Source of the DNA: Planctomycetes bacterium SM23_32
GTDB lineage: Bacteria; Planctomycetota; Brocadiia; SM23-32
Assembly (NCBI GenBank): GCA_001303885.1
Contig: LJUE01000017.1
Coordinates: forward strand, 1-14,856
Length of the DNA: 14,856 nt
Reading direction: 5' to 3'
The notes beneath the pieces were generated by a model. It had not been told where the DNA came from. It made no database searches and was given only the letters and a program-made list of their open reading frames with translations. The position numbers and the translations under genes are program-made. Of the stretch, positions 6,745-13,794 are shown in pieces (positions within the stretch are counted from its first letter, which is position 1; every line of letters starts with the position of its first letter).

Positions 6745-8259
6745 TCACTCAGGATCTGGTTCCCCCATCCCCCTGATCATGGCCTTGGTCTTCTCCGTAC
6801 CCAATCTCCTGGGTCTGGACGCGTCCTTCCGCAGAGCGTTAGCCAGTGATGTTCTGAAGATCCAGGCCCAGTTAGGTGAGTGGAACGCTTCGTTGCAGTC
6901 ATTGCCGCCGAAGTAGATGAAGCGGTTCTCCTCCCCTTCAAAGGGCGACAGAGCATAGGCCCGGGTGGCTACTAGAGGCGGCTTGCCGGGAGTGCTGGGG
7001 CCGTTCACCTCGTTCAGGCGGTAGTCCTCATCGCTGTCGCGAACGGCATACATCCCGCCCGCGTAGAACCCGCCGTTCTCCTTGCGCTGGGCGGTGTGGA
7101 AGCGATGCCCTCCGATCCAGGACTCAAAGCCAATGAGATGGACCGTTTCGCCGGTTGATGGGTCAACGGCAGGGAGCATGTCGTTGTAGCCGGCAAGGAC
7201 GAAGTACACAGGGTTCCCGTCCAGGTAATCTGTCATCAGGCTGTCAAGGCAGACTTCCTCGGTCCGCGTATAGCCGCCTCTGCCATTCGGATCCAGACGG
7301 TAGATACAGCCGCGGGACCGGTTCCCCGGCGCCCAGGCAAAGAGGATGGACTCCCCCCGGCCGCTCGGGTTGGGGATGGCGGACATCCCCCGAATCCCGC
7401 CGACGGGTGACCTGACGCTGTCGCTGGGTGTTTCGGCCGCGTCATACACGACCGCGTAGGTGGGCGACTCACCGTCGTTCCGTCTGTATATGCGGGAGCC
7501 CGCGGAGAACAGCAGTGAACCGTTGGCCTCGATGATGGCAAGCGGTCGAGTGCCGACGGGGCCCGATTCGGACTTCGTGCCCCAGCGGATCTTCTCCGGC
7601 GCGGCAGGATCGTAAACCCCTGAGAACAACCCCAACGTGCCGATCGAGATGAAGATGCGGTCGACGCCCGTCGCTCTGTCGCGGTGGACATGAATGTCCC
7701 GCACCGAACGGTCCTCCAGATTGCGGGGCCTCGGACCGGTCAAGAGCGTTGCCCTGTCCCAATCGCCCGTCTCGTCATCACGGATGAAGACGTTTATGTC
7801 CACGGCGGTCGGCTTGGGTGTATAGGTGCTCACCATCAGGAGGTCGGCCGGCTCTTTGAGCGGATTCCCCTTGCCATCGGTTGTGATGGTGACGGACTTA
7901 ACGATCTCGGGCCTCAGGTGCTGGGGGCCCATCTCGAGGTCCACTTCCCACTGTCCGTGGGGGTCGTCGAGTCTCAGTATCTGCCCCCAGCCCGTGCTGG
8001 CGTCCTTGCCGCCGTACCAGATGTTCCTCGGGTCGAACCAGTAACTGACGCCGGCGTACAACTTGCCCTTGTGGCCGACCAGATGCAGCACCTCAGAGCC
8101 GCCGGCATAGTGTCCTCTGCTGTCCGTGTAACCGGCCTCGTAGGACCTCTCCCAGCCCGGCTGCACAGCCTCAGCGCCATCACGGGCATCAACAGAGGCC
8201 ATGCCCGCGACGACGGCTGCGGTCAGGATCAGAGCGCCGATGACAGGTGAAAGCGGCAT
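6745..8259 (-). CDS. Secreted beta-propeller-like protein of unknown function
   Basis: The protein has 504 residues, starting at ATG 8259. GGGGGAG (8269-8275) lies 9 nt upstream and residues 1 to about 25 form a signal peptide (MPLSPVIGALILTAAVVAGM...). The frame stays open upstream to 8547, but that extension is arginine/glycine-rich and overlaps the recombinase remnant in another frame, so I exclude it. The mature part is beta-rich with repeated blade-like units: VGHKGKLYAGVSYWF (about 61-75), GQILRLDDPHGQWEVDLEM, DRIFISIGTLGLFSGVYD, GSLLFSAGSRIYRR, GCIYRLDPNGRG and GGFYAGGMYAVRDSD. This pattern fits a six- or seven-bladed propeller. No catalytic motif is evident and I do not recognise the family. 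It lies alone between the tRNA-Gly relic and the recombinase remnant, and may be read from the promoter at 8544-8572. It may be an extracellular ligand-binding protein. Confidence 0.75.
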   Translation of the reverse strand: MPLSPVIGALILTAAVVAGMASVDARDGAEAVQPGWERSYEAGYTDSRGHYAGGSEVLHLVGHKGKLYAGVSYWFDPRNIWYGGKDASTGWGQILRLDDPHGQWEVDLEMGPQHLRPEIVKSVTITTDGKGNPLKEPADLLMVSTYTPKPTAVDINVFIRDDETGDWDRATLLTGPRPRNLEDRSVRDIHVHRDRATGVDRIFISIGTLGLFSGVYDPAAPEKIRWGTKSESGPVGTRPLAIIEANGSLLFSAGSRIYRRNDGESPTYAVVYDAAETPSDSVRSPVGGIRGMSAIPNPSGRGESILFAWAPGNRSRGCIYRLDPNGRGGYTRTEEVCLDSLMTDYLDGNPVYFVLAGYNDMLPAVDPSTGETVHLIGFESWIGGHRFHTAQRKENGGFYAGGMYAVRDSDEDYRLNEVNGPSTPGKPPLVATRAYALSPFEGEENRFIYFGGNDCNEAFHSPNWAWIFRTSLANALRKDASRPRRLGTEKTKAMIRGMGEPDPE

Positions 8260-8495
8260 CTCTGGGCACTCCCCCTGTAGTCTCCTTGCGACCTTCCCTC
8301 CGTTGAGGCCCTCCGAGGCGCCCCCCGCGCCTCGGCCTCTTCCAGCCCCTCGTAATAGGCGGCCATGTAGCGATGAAGCTCGGCCCGGGCCTTGGACTCG
8401 TTCGCTCCGAGGTAGAGCCTCGTGCGCCCATTGCCGGCCGGAACGTCCGCGCACCACTAGCCTCGGGTCTCGTACCACCAGATGTCGATAGCCAT
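8229..8495 (-). pseudogene. N-terminal remnant of a probable tyrosine recombinase, interrupted by TAG
   Basis: From ATG 8495 (GGGGGAG 3 nt upstream, a short spacing) the frame reads MAIDIWWYETRG, then TAG (8457-8459). It then continues in the same frame as WCADVPAGNGRTRLYLG and ANESKARAELHRYMAAYY up to TGA at 8229-8231. Three short strands (WWYETRG.W, CADVPAG, TRLYLG) followed by an amphipathic helix is the layout of the arm-binding, AP2-like N-terminal domain of tyrosine integrases, where a sense codon such as Arg would sit at the TAG. The homologous part ends near GLEEAEARG; the core domain with its catalytic Arg-His-Arg-Tyr is absent, apparently replaced by the propeller gene, whose start it overlaps. 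Its place just beyond the 3' end of tRNA-Lys is the usual one for an integrase. Family assignment is inference from this layout. Confidence 0.5.
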
Positions 8496-8516
8496 TTGCT
8501 CCCCCGTCGCCCCGTT

Positions 8517-8539
8517 TTGCTATCAGATTCTTGCTATCA
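8517..8539 (-). repeat. Paired 9-bp direct repeats at the predicted transcription start
   Basis: TTGCTATCA (plus strand; TGATAGCAA on the minus) occurs at 8517-8525 and 8531-8539, 14 bp start to start. The copy at 8531-8539 covers the transcription start expected for the promoter at 8544-8572, as an operator would. Confidence 0.5.
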
Positions 8540-8543
8540 AACG

Positions 8544-8572
8544 ACACTAATGGTCGCCCTGCGCATTGTCAA
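8544..8572 (-). promoter_or_regulatory. Near-consensus sigma70-like promoter ahead of the recombinase remnant
   Basis: On the minus strand TTGACA (8572-8567) and TAGTGT (8549-8544) are 17 nt apart; the -35 box is a perfect consensus. Transcription would start near 8537, about 40 nt before ATG 8495, and could continue into the propeller gene. Confidence 0.65.
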
Positions 8573-8622
8573 GGACCATGAGTAAGGAACTATACGAAAA
8601 GGAGTTACGACGGAAGATGGGG

Positions 8623-8699
8623 TGGTGAGGGCGGAGGGAATCGAACCCTCGGCCTACGGATTAAAAGTCCGTTGCTCTGCCTGACTGAGCTACACCCTC
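8623..8699 (-). tRNA. tRNA-Lys(TTT)
   Basis: The sequence is a 77-nt minus-strand cloverleaf. GAGGGTG (8699-8693) pairs with CGCCCTC, with one G-T wobble, followed by A73 and an encoded CCA ending at 8623. The D arm contains AGCTCAGTCAGGCAGAGC. The anticodon loop CTTTTAA in the stem ACGGA/TCCGT gives anticodon TTT. The T arm is GAGGG, TTCGATT, CCCTC. All arms are intact, so it should be functional. It lies 128 bp from the start of the recombinase remnant, so its 3' end is a likely former integration site. Confidence 0.95.
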
Positions 8700-8743
8700 A
8701 CGCGCCGGACGGCCGCCGCGGCACACCCACGCGGCTCAACGCA

Positions 8744-8772
8744 ACTATAGCCCACTTCGGCCCTTGAGTCAA
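8744..8772 (-). promoter_or_regulatory. Promoter of tRNA-Lys
   Basis: On the minus strand TTGACT (8772-8767) and TATAGT (8749-8744) are 17 nt apart and end 44 nt before the tRNA 5' end. Both boxes are close to consensus. Confidence 0.7.
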
Positions 8773-9081
8773 AGCCACCCTCGGGCCGCCCGGGGCGACC
8801 AGTTGCCGTGCCTACTGCTCCAGGGCGGCGAGGAGACGGTCGCAGAACGTGGCCGCCCTTCGGCGGGCTTCGGCTTCGCCAGGGTGGACGTTGACGACCA
8901 GCCCCTTCGATGTGCGCCGCGAAAGGTGTTCGAACCCCCAGGTGAGGCACTGAAGGGCCCGCGCGCCGCCGAACCTGCGCTTGCCGCCGCCGCAGCGACT
9001 GCCAGCAGCGAAGCTGCGGCTGTCTACTTCGCCCCGTGCATGTTGACGGCCTCCATGCGCGTCCTTGCCGGTCGGCCCGAG
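8773..9081. other. Gap after the isomerase gene; in-frame open extension at 8812-9081
   Basis: After the isomerase TGA (9082-9084) the same minus-strand frame stays open for 89 codons to TAG at 8812-8814 and ends VNVHPGEAEARRRAATFCDRLLAALEQ (given here as a frame ending VNVH, then RLLAALEQ). The last 55 or so codons have high GC3 and a helix-like composition. I see no ATG or GTG start with a ribosome binding site. It may be a decayed C-terminal extension, a small gene with an unusual start, or chance. Confidence 0.2.
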
Positions 9082-9960
9082 TCACTGGGGCCGACGCTGG
9101 GCGACTCCGGCCGCATCGAAGAGGCGGCGCATGCAGTCGGCAACCGTGTGGGCAGCTGTGTCCGGTTCCATGCTGCGCAGGCGGTCAAGGGAGGGCTGGA
9201 AGGGCTCGCAGATGACCGGGCCCTCATAGCCCCGCTCGTCGAGCACGCGCAGCACGCCTGCTGCGTCCACCAGGCCGCTGGTCAGCGGCATCTGTCGTTC
9301 CAGGTCAAGCTGCTCCTCGCGCGACCTGCCGGGCACGGCGTCGTTGACGTGGACGTTGACGACGCGCCGGCCTGTGAGCGTGGCCCGGATGTCGTCCAGC
9401 GTGCCGCCCGACGTGTACCAGTGAAAGGTGTCCATGACAATCCCCACGTCCGCCCCGACGGCGTCTGCCAGCCGGGCGGCCTCCGGCAGCGTGTGGACGA
9501 AGGGATGCCTGAAGGAGTCCCTCAGCGTCTTCGGGCCGATGAACTCGATGCCGAGTCGGATGCCGTGGGGGCCGAGCAGGTCGGTGAGCCGCCGCAGGCG
9601 GCTGACGTGCCAGCGCCAGTTCTCCTCGTGCTGGCGCTCGTTGCTGCCCGGCCAGACGTGGTTGTAGGTGCGGGTGCAGCCGGCGCGGGCGGCCAGAGAG
9701 GCGATCTCCTGCACCAGTTCCAGGCCTTCCTGGAACGCTACGTCGTCGCCCTGGAGGAAGTCGCACGGCAGGTGGAAGAGGCCCCAGCGGAGCCCGTTGG
9801 CTGCCAGGAGATCTGCCGCCCGGTCGGCGTCCTGGGCCGAGCTGATCTCGGCGGCGGGGAAGTCCACTCCACCGAACCCGTGCCGGGCGGCCAGCTCCAC
9901 CTGATCCTCGAAGCCGACTCGTTCCAGGCCGATCGTCTGCGGGCAGAGGTTCAAGAACAT
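9082..9960 (-). CDS. Sugar phosphate isomerase/epimerase family TIM-barrel protein
   Basis: The protein has 292 residues, the usual length, starting at ATG 9960 with GGAGG 9 nt upstream. It belongs to the xylose isomerase-like / AP-endonuclease-2 superfamily. Candidate divalent-metal ligands are E139 (GIEFIGP), D177 with H180 (MDTFHWY), H204 with D207 (NVHVNDA) and E252 (VICEPF), in the order of the family. It has no signal peptide, so it is cytoplasmic. Such enzymes isomerise or epimerise free sugars, keto-inositols or hydroxypyruvate; the sequence does not fix the substrate. It is the last gene of the sugar-acid operon, 111 bp after the dehydratase, and could process a sugar feeding that route. 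The frame stays open after the stop as noted for the downstream gap. Confidence 0.85.
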   Translation of the reverse strand: MFLNLCPQTIGLERVGFEDQVELAARHGFGGVDFPAAEISSAQDADRAADLLAANGLRWGLFHLPCDFLQGDDVAFQEGLELVQEIASLAARAGCTRTYNHVWPGSNERQHEENWRWHVSRLRRLTDLLGPHGIRLGIEFIGPKTLRDSFRHPFVHTLPEAARLADAVGADVGIVMDTFHWYTSGGTLDDIRATLTGRRVVNVHVNDAVPGRSREEQLDLERQMPLTSGLVDAAGVLRVLDERGYEGPVICEPFQPSLDRLRSMEPDTAAHTVADCMRRLFDAAGVAQRRPQ

Positions 9961-10071
9961 GGGCGCGTCCTCCGATGCACGGGATGGTCCGTGCTGCCAG
10001 CCGGCGCTCGGCTCAGTGAGGGGCCTTGTTGGCCTCCTTGCGGACGCGCGGCTGCTCCGGCTGCGTCGCCG

Positions 10072-11184
10072 TCACCAGTCGGCGACCGAGCCGTCCTCGT
10101 GCCACAGGCGGGGGTTCTCCCAGGACCCGTCGTAGAGCTTCTCGGCCAACGCTTCCTCGTCCACTTCCACGCCGAGACCGGGGCCGGTCGGAACGGCGAT
10201 GTAGCCGTCCCGGACGACGAACGGCTCCTTCAGGTATCCGTCGCCGAGGTTGACCTGCTCCTGGCACAGGAAGTTGGGCGTGCAGGCGTCCACCTGGAGA
10301 CAGGCGGCCAGGGAGATGGGCCCGAGGGGGCAGTGGGGGGCGATGGCGGCGTAGTGGGCCTCGGCCATCGCGGCGATCTTGCGCACTTCCAGTATGCCGC
10401 CGGCGTGCGAGAGGTCCGGCTGGAGTATGGCGGCGGCGCCCTTCTCGAGCACCTCGCGGAACGCCCATTTTGTGTACAGCCGCTCGCCCGTGGCAATCGG
10501 GATGGTGGTCGAGCGGGCCACGCGGGCCAGCGCGTCCACGTTGCCCGGCAGCACGGGCTCCTCGATGAACATGGGCTGGTAGGGCTCCAGCGCGGCGGCC
10601 AGGCGGATGGCCATCGGCGGTGAGACGCGGCCGTGGAAGTCCACGGCGATGTCCACGGCGTCGCCGAAGGTGTCTCGCAGCGCGGCCATCCGCGCGGCGA
10701 CCTCGTCCACGAACGCCTTCCCCTCGACGAAACGCACCGCCTCGAAAAGGCTCGTCTTGACGGCGGTGAAGCCCCTGGAGGCGAGGTCGGCGTCCTTGAA
10801 GTAATCCTCCCGCCGGCTCCAGCCGACGTGACCGTAGAGGCGGATCCTGTCCCGCACCGCGCCGCCGAGCAGATCGTGGACGGGCACGCCGAGGGCCTTG
10901 CCCTTGACGTCCCACATGGCCTGCTCGATGCCGCTGAGTGCGCTCGTCAGGACAGGGCCGCCCTGGTAGAAGCCGCCGCGGTAGATGGCCTGCCAGTGGT
11001 GCTCGACGCGGCGGGGGTCCTTGCCGATCAGGTGCCGGCCCATCTCGCGGACGGCTGCCGCCACGCTCTGCGACCAGCCTTCCACGACGGGCTCGCCCCA
11101 GCCGACCAGCCCCTGGTCGGTGTGCATCTTCAAGAAGAGCCAGCGCGGCTTGACGAAGAAGGTCTGGAGGGCGGTGATCTTCAT
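10072..11184 (-). CDS. dgoD: D-galactonate dehydratase-type enolase superfamily enzyme
   Basis: The protein has 370 residues (E. coli DgoD has 382), starting at ATG 11184, which overlaps the TGA of the dehydrogenase as ATGA and indicates translational coupling. The N-terminal capping domain MKITALQTFFVKPRWLFLKM is followed by LVGWGEPVVEG and a barrel. Metal ligands are D182 (VDFHGR), E208 (FIEEP) and E234 (ATGER). The catalytic bases are H184 and H284 (APHCPLGP), with D257 (QPDLSH) and E309 conserved. All are one residue off DgoD numbering. The C-terminus LWHEDGSVADW also matches. DgoD dehydrates D-galactonate to 2-dehydro-3-deoxy-D-galactonate. Close relatives act on other aldonates, so the family is near certain and the exact substrate less so. 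It fits downstream of the neighbouring dehydrogenase. The longer frame upstream to 11346 is an antisense-like extension inside the dehydrogenase. Confidence 0.92.
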   Translation of the reverse strand: MKITALQTFFVKPRWLFLKMHTDQGLVGWGEPVVEGWSQSVAAAVREMGRHLIGKDPRRVEHHWQAIYRGGFYQGGPVLTSALSGIEQAMWDVKGKALGVPVHDLLGGAVRDRIRLYGHVGWSRREDYFKDADLASRGFTAVKTSLFEAVRFVEGKAFVDEVAARMAALRDTFGDAVDIAVDFHGRVSPPMAIRLAAALEPYQPMFIEEPVLPGNVDALARVARSTTIPIATGERLYTKWAFREVLEKGAAAILQPDLSHAGGILEVRKIAAMAEAHYAAIAPHCPLGPISLAACLQVDACTPNFLCQEQVNLGDGYLKEPFVVRDGYIAVPTGPGLGVEVDEEALAEKLYDGSWENPRLWHEDGSVADW

Positions 11185-11960
11185 GGCACGTCTCCCAGCT
11201 CGCACAGCAGGCCGCCGTCGGTCACAAGCGCCGCGCCGTTGGCGAAGGACGCCTCCTCTGAGGCCAGGTAGCAGATGGCCGCGGCCACCTCTTCGGGCGA
11301 CCCCCGTCGCCCCATGACCTGGCGCTCGTCGGCCCGCGGCCGCCACGCTGCGCGGTCCGCCGTGCCTCGGCGGGGGTAGAGGGTGACGTCAATGGTGCCG
11401 GGCAGGACGCAGTTGACGCGCACGCCGCGCGGGCCGAGCTCCAGCGCCAGCGCGCGGGTCAGCCCGCAGAGGCCGGCCTTGGAGGCGGCGTAGGCGGCGA
11501 AGCCAGGATGCGTCCGCTCGGCGTGGACGGAGCCGACGTTGACGATCGCCCCGCCCCCCTGGGCCAGCATCGGCTCCGAGGCGAAGCGGCTCATCATGTA
11601 GGGGCCCTTCAGGTTCGTGTCCAGCACCCGATCCCAGAGCTCCTCGCTCAGCTTGCCGAGCGGCGCGCGACGCGTGACGCCGGCGTTGTTCACCAGCACG
11701 TCCAGCCGGCCCCATTCGGTCAGCGTCGCCTCGACGAGGCGTCGGCAGTCCTCTTGGACGGAGACGTCCGCCTGGACGAAGACGGCCCGCCCGCCGCCCT
11801 GTGCGATCTCATCCGCCGTGGCCCGGCCGCCCTCGACGTTGCGGTCGGCGGCCACGCAGACGGCCGCCCCCTCGGCGGCCAGCCTGAGGGCGGTCGCCTT
11901 GCCGATGCCGGATGAGGAGCCCGTGACAAGGGCCGCCTTGCTTGCGAAACGCCGCTCCAT
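11181..11960 (-). CDS. Short-chain dehydrogenase/reductase, possibly a sugar dehydrogenase
   Basis: The protein has 259 residues, starting at ATG 11960 with GGAGG 8 nt upstream. It is a classical SDR: TGSSSGIG (13-20) for nucleotide binding, NNAG (91-94), and the catalytic tetrad N116 (DTNLKG), S144 (VGS), Y157 and K161 (YAASK). A PG motif follows beta-6 (NCVLPGTI). The C-terminus GAALVTDGG is typical of the family. It is cytoplasmic. Many SDRs beside acid-sugar dehydratases oxidise an aldose such as galactose, glucose, fucose or arabinose to its lactone with NAD(P)+; that is the likely role here, by context only. It could instead reduce or oxidise a keto-acid. It starts 33 bp after the hydrolase gene and overlaps the dehydratase start. 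Confidence 0.9.
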   Translation of the reverse strand: MERRFASKAALVTGSSSGIGKATALRLAAEGAAVCVAADRNVEGGRATADEIAQGGGRAVFVQADVSVQEDCRRLVEATLTEWGRLDVLVNNAGVTRRAPLGKLSEELWDRVLDTNLKGPYMMSRFASEPMLAQGGGAIVNVGSVHAERTHPGFAAYAASKAGLCGLTRALALELGPRGVRVNCVLPGTIDVTLYPRRGTADRAAWRPRADERQVMGRRGSPEEVAAAICYLASEEASFANGAALVTDGGLLCELGDVP

Positions 11961-11993
11961 GCGTCGTCCTCCGTCGGCGGCCAGGGCTCGCCG

Positions 11994-13673
11994 TCAGCCC
12001 GCCGCCATCTCCAGCACGCGCTGCACGGCGGGATTGGGGTCCAGGATCTCCTCGGCTGAGCGGACGGTGACGGTAGGGATGGCGCCGTGCTCTTCGTGGA
12101 GCCGCATGCGCAGCGCCTCCTCCTCCGTCTTTCCGCTGAGGCGGGAGTAGCCGATGGTGCGGCAGAGGTCGCCGAACAGGAAGTTGTTCAGCGCGCAGCC
12201 GCCCGTTCGCTCGATGCCCTCGGGGCGGTCGCTGTAGCCGTAGAGGTGGGCCTGGGCGAACGAGAGCCCCTGCATGGTGATCTCGTTGAGCCCTTCGCCG
12301 CCGACGGCAAGCCCGCCGTTGAGCCGGCCCACGTGCTCGATGAGCCGCTTGATGCCCTCGGTGGACGTCATGCCCTCCACGAGGCAGTTGCGCAGGTTGC
12401 CCGTGCAGAGCGTCACGTCAATGAAGGCGGCCTCCAGCGAGAGCTGCTGGGCCGCGCGCTGGATGGCCTCACCCAGCACCGAGCGCCACATGGCGAGCCC
12501 CGGGTGGATCTTCACCATCACGTTGCGGTCCCTGTTGGTTGCGCGGGCCATGCCCGATTCGGGCACGCTGAGCACGCGGCCGTCCCCGTGGGCCCATCCG
12601 TGGGCGCGGCCGCTCTCCACGTCGCGGTACTTGAAGTCGCCCAGCAGCGCGTGGGCCGCGTTCGAGGGGTCTATCTCGAGCGAGTTGAAGTGCGGCGCGA
12701 CGTGAAAGCCCATCTGGCGGGCCTTTGCGACGAAGGCGCGCGCCTCCTCGCTCGGCGTGTAGGTGGGGTAGTTCTGGTCGTAGCCGTCCGTGCGCCAGCG
12801 GGGGTAGTGGATCAGCACGCGGCGCGGGTCCACTTTGCTGGCGATGGCGTCGAGCAGCTCCGGCTCGCCCGGACACCAGGAGACGGCCATCGTCAGCGCG
12901 TGCAGCCATTCCGGGCGGCGGGCGGCGGCCGCCTCCAGACCGTAGGCCTGCCAGAGCCAGTCGCGGTATTGCCGGGCGGGCACCTGCCAGTCGCCGCGGT
13001 AGACGTTCGCGCGCCAGGCCAGCCCGCCGGCGCCGAGGCTGTCGTCCACGGGGCCGTAGGCCTCGGTGTCGAAGGACAGGGCGCGCGGGTCGCCTTTCAT
13101 GCCGAACGTGAGGGCCTTGTAGCGATAGCCGTCGTCGCGGCAGTGGACCCAGAGGCCGCCGTCGGCTCCCTGGAGGATGGCCAGCCCCGCTTCCCAGTGC
13201 ATGGGCCAGCGGCGGCGCGCCCCCCGGTTGATCGGGTCGTCGAGGGCCACCTTCATGCCCTGCCAGAGCGGCGCCACCAGCTCGATGCCTTCGCGCACGC
13301 CCCTCAGCGTCCAGCGGCAGGCCAGCACCCCCGGGCGCGTGGAGTAGCCGGAGGGCTCGAGCACCAGGTCGCCCGTGGCGGCGTCCTCCGAGACCAGCAT
13401 CACACCGTCGCCGTCCCAGCTATGGAACCTGAGCTCGGCCAGATGGTCGTTGAGTCGTCGCGCACGCACCTCGCCGGTCAGTTGCCCGTCCAGGCGCACG
13501 CTCTCCCCGCCCCGATAGACCAGGTGCACGGCAGCCTCTTCGGCGGGGTCGAACGGGCGGATCATCTCCTCGCCCGACGCCTTGTCCATCAGCGAGGTCA
13601 GCCAGCCCCTTCGCAGGACGGCCGAGAGGGTCCGTGTCTCGACCCGCATCTCATCGTCCCGGACCGTGATCAT
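11994..13673 (-). CDS. DUF6259-like putative glycoside hydrolase
   Basis: The protein has 559 residues, starting at ATG 13673 with GGAAGG about 7 nt upstream. There is no signal peptide. Residues 1 to about 250 form a beta-sandwich, as in many glycosidases. About 255-500 resemble a TIM barrel: LIHYPRWRTDGYDQNYPTY (about 287-305), AKARQMGFHVAPHFNSLEID (about 316-335), AAFIDVT with D419 and AVGGEGLNE with E460. D419 and E460 end successive strands and are the best candidates for catalytic acids. The YDQNYPTY and MGFHVAPHFN stretches match what I recall of the DUF6259 family, which is uncharacterised but hydrolase-like. It is the first gene of the operon and is probably a cytoplasmic enzyme releasing the sugar used by the genes that follow. 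Function is inferred from fold and context. Confidence 0.7.
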   Translation of the reverse strand: MITVRDDEMRVETRTLSAVLRRGWLTSLMDKASGEEMIRPFDPAEEAAVHLVYRGGESVRLDGQLTGEVRARRLNDHLAELRFHSWDGDGVMLVSEDAATGDLVLEPSGYSTRPGVLACRWTLRGVREGIELVAPLWQGMKVALDDPINRGARRRWPMHWEAGLAILQGADGGLWVHCRDDGYRYKALTFGMKGDPRALSFDTEAYGPVDDSLGAGGLAWRANVYRGDWQVPARQYRDWLWQAYGLEAAAARRPEWLHALTMAVSWCPGEPELLDAIASKVDPRRVLIHYPRWRTDGYDQNYPTYTPSEEARAFVAKARQMGFHVAPHFNSLEIDPSNAAHALLGDFKYRDVESGRAHGWAHGDGRVLSVPESGMARATNRDRNVMVKIHPGLAMWRSVLGEAIQRAAQQLSLEAAFIDVTLCTGNLRNCLVEGMTSTEGIKRLIEHVGRLNGGLAVGGEGLNEITMQGLSFAQAHLYGYSDRPEGIERTGGCALNNFLFGDLCRTIGYSRLSGKTEEEALRMRLHEEHGAIPTVTVRSAEEILDPNPAVQRVLEMAAG

Positions 13674-13710
13674 GGCTTCGCCTTCCGCTGTAGTAGCGCC
13701 GTCTCAGGAT

Positions 13711-13759
13711 GAACGGGCGCCGATTCTACACGAACGGGCGAGGTTTTCACGTGCGGGCG
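13711..13759. promoter_or_regulatory. Three phased GNNCGGGCG repeats around the operon promoter (candidate operators)
   Basis: GAACGGGCG occurs at 13711-13719 and 13732-13740, and GTGCGGGCG at 13751-13759, all in one orientation and 21 and 19 bp apart (about two helical turns). They fall near the transcription start, in the spacer, and just upstream of the -35 box of the minus-strand promoter at 13723-13750. This placement fits cooperative repressor binding. Confidence 0.5.
13723..13750 (-). promoter_or_regulatory. Promoter of the sugar-acid operon
   Basis: On the minus strand GTGAAA (13750-13745) and TAGAAT (13728-13723) are 16 nt apart. The -10 box is good and the -35 box is moderate. It lies 49 nt upstream of ATG 13673. 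Confidence 0.5.
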
Positions 13760-13766
13760 CCCTCCG

Positions 13767-13794
13767 TTGCACCTTTTCGCCGGCCTGTTAGAAT
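13767..13794 (+). promoter_or_regulatory. Promoter of the GATase1-like gene
   Basis: TTGCAC (13767-13772) and TAGAAT (13789-13794) are 16 nt apart, giving a leader of about 120 nt before ATG 13919. It is divergent from the operon promoter and shares its TAGAAT -10 box. Confidence 0.5.

Noticed and set aside
8457..8459. TAG as a pyrrolysine codon
   Set aside because: No pyl genes or related signals are visible, and the truncated recombinase context makes a nonsense mutation far likelier.
8260..8547. N-terminal extension of the propeller protein to ATG 8547
   Set aside because: That start falls within the -10 box region of the promoter at 8544-8572 and would bury the signal peptide; the extension has shadow-like composition.
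8623..8645. Second copy of the tRNA-Lys 3' end as an attachment-site partner
   Set aside because: Reading both strands I found no other copy inside the window; if present it must be outside.
8764..10623. 619-codon plus-strand open frame
   Set aside because: It is antisense to the isomerase and dehydratase, which have family motifs; its own translation has no recognisable motif and a repetitive Gly/Ala/Arg composition.
12087..13712. 541-codon plus-strand open frame opposite the DUF6259-like gene
   Set aside because: Antisense shadow caused by high GC; the minus strand gives the coherent hydrolase-like protein.
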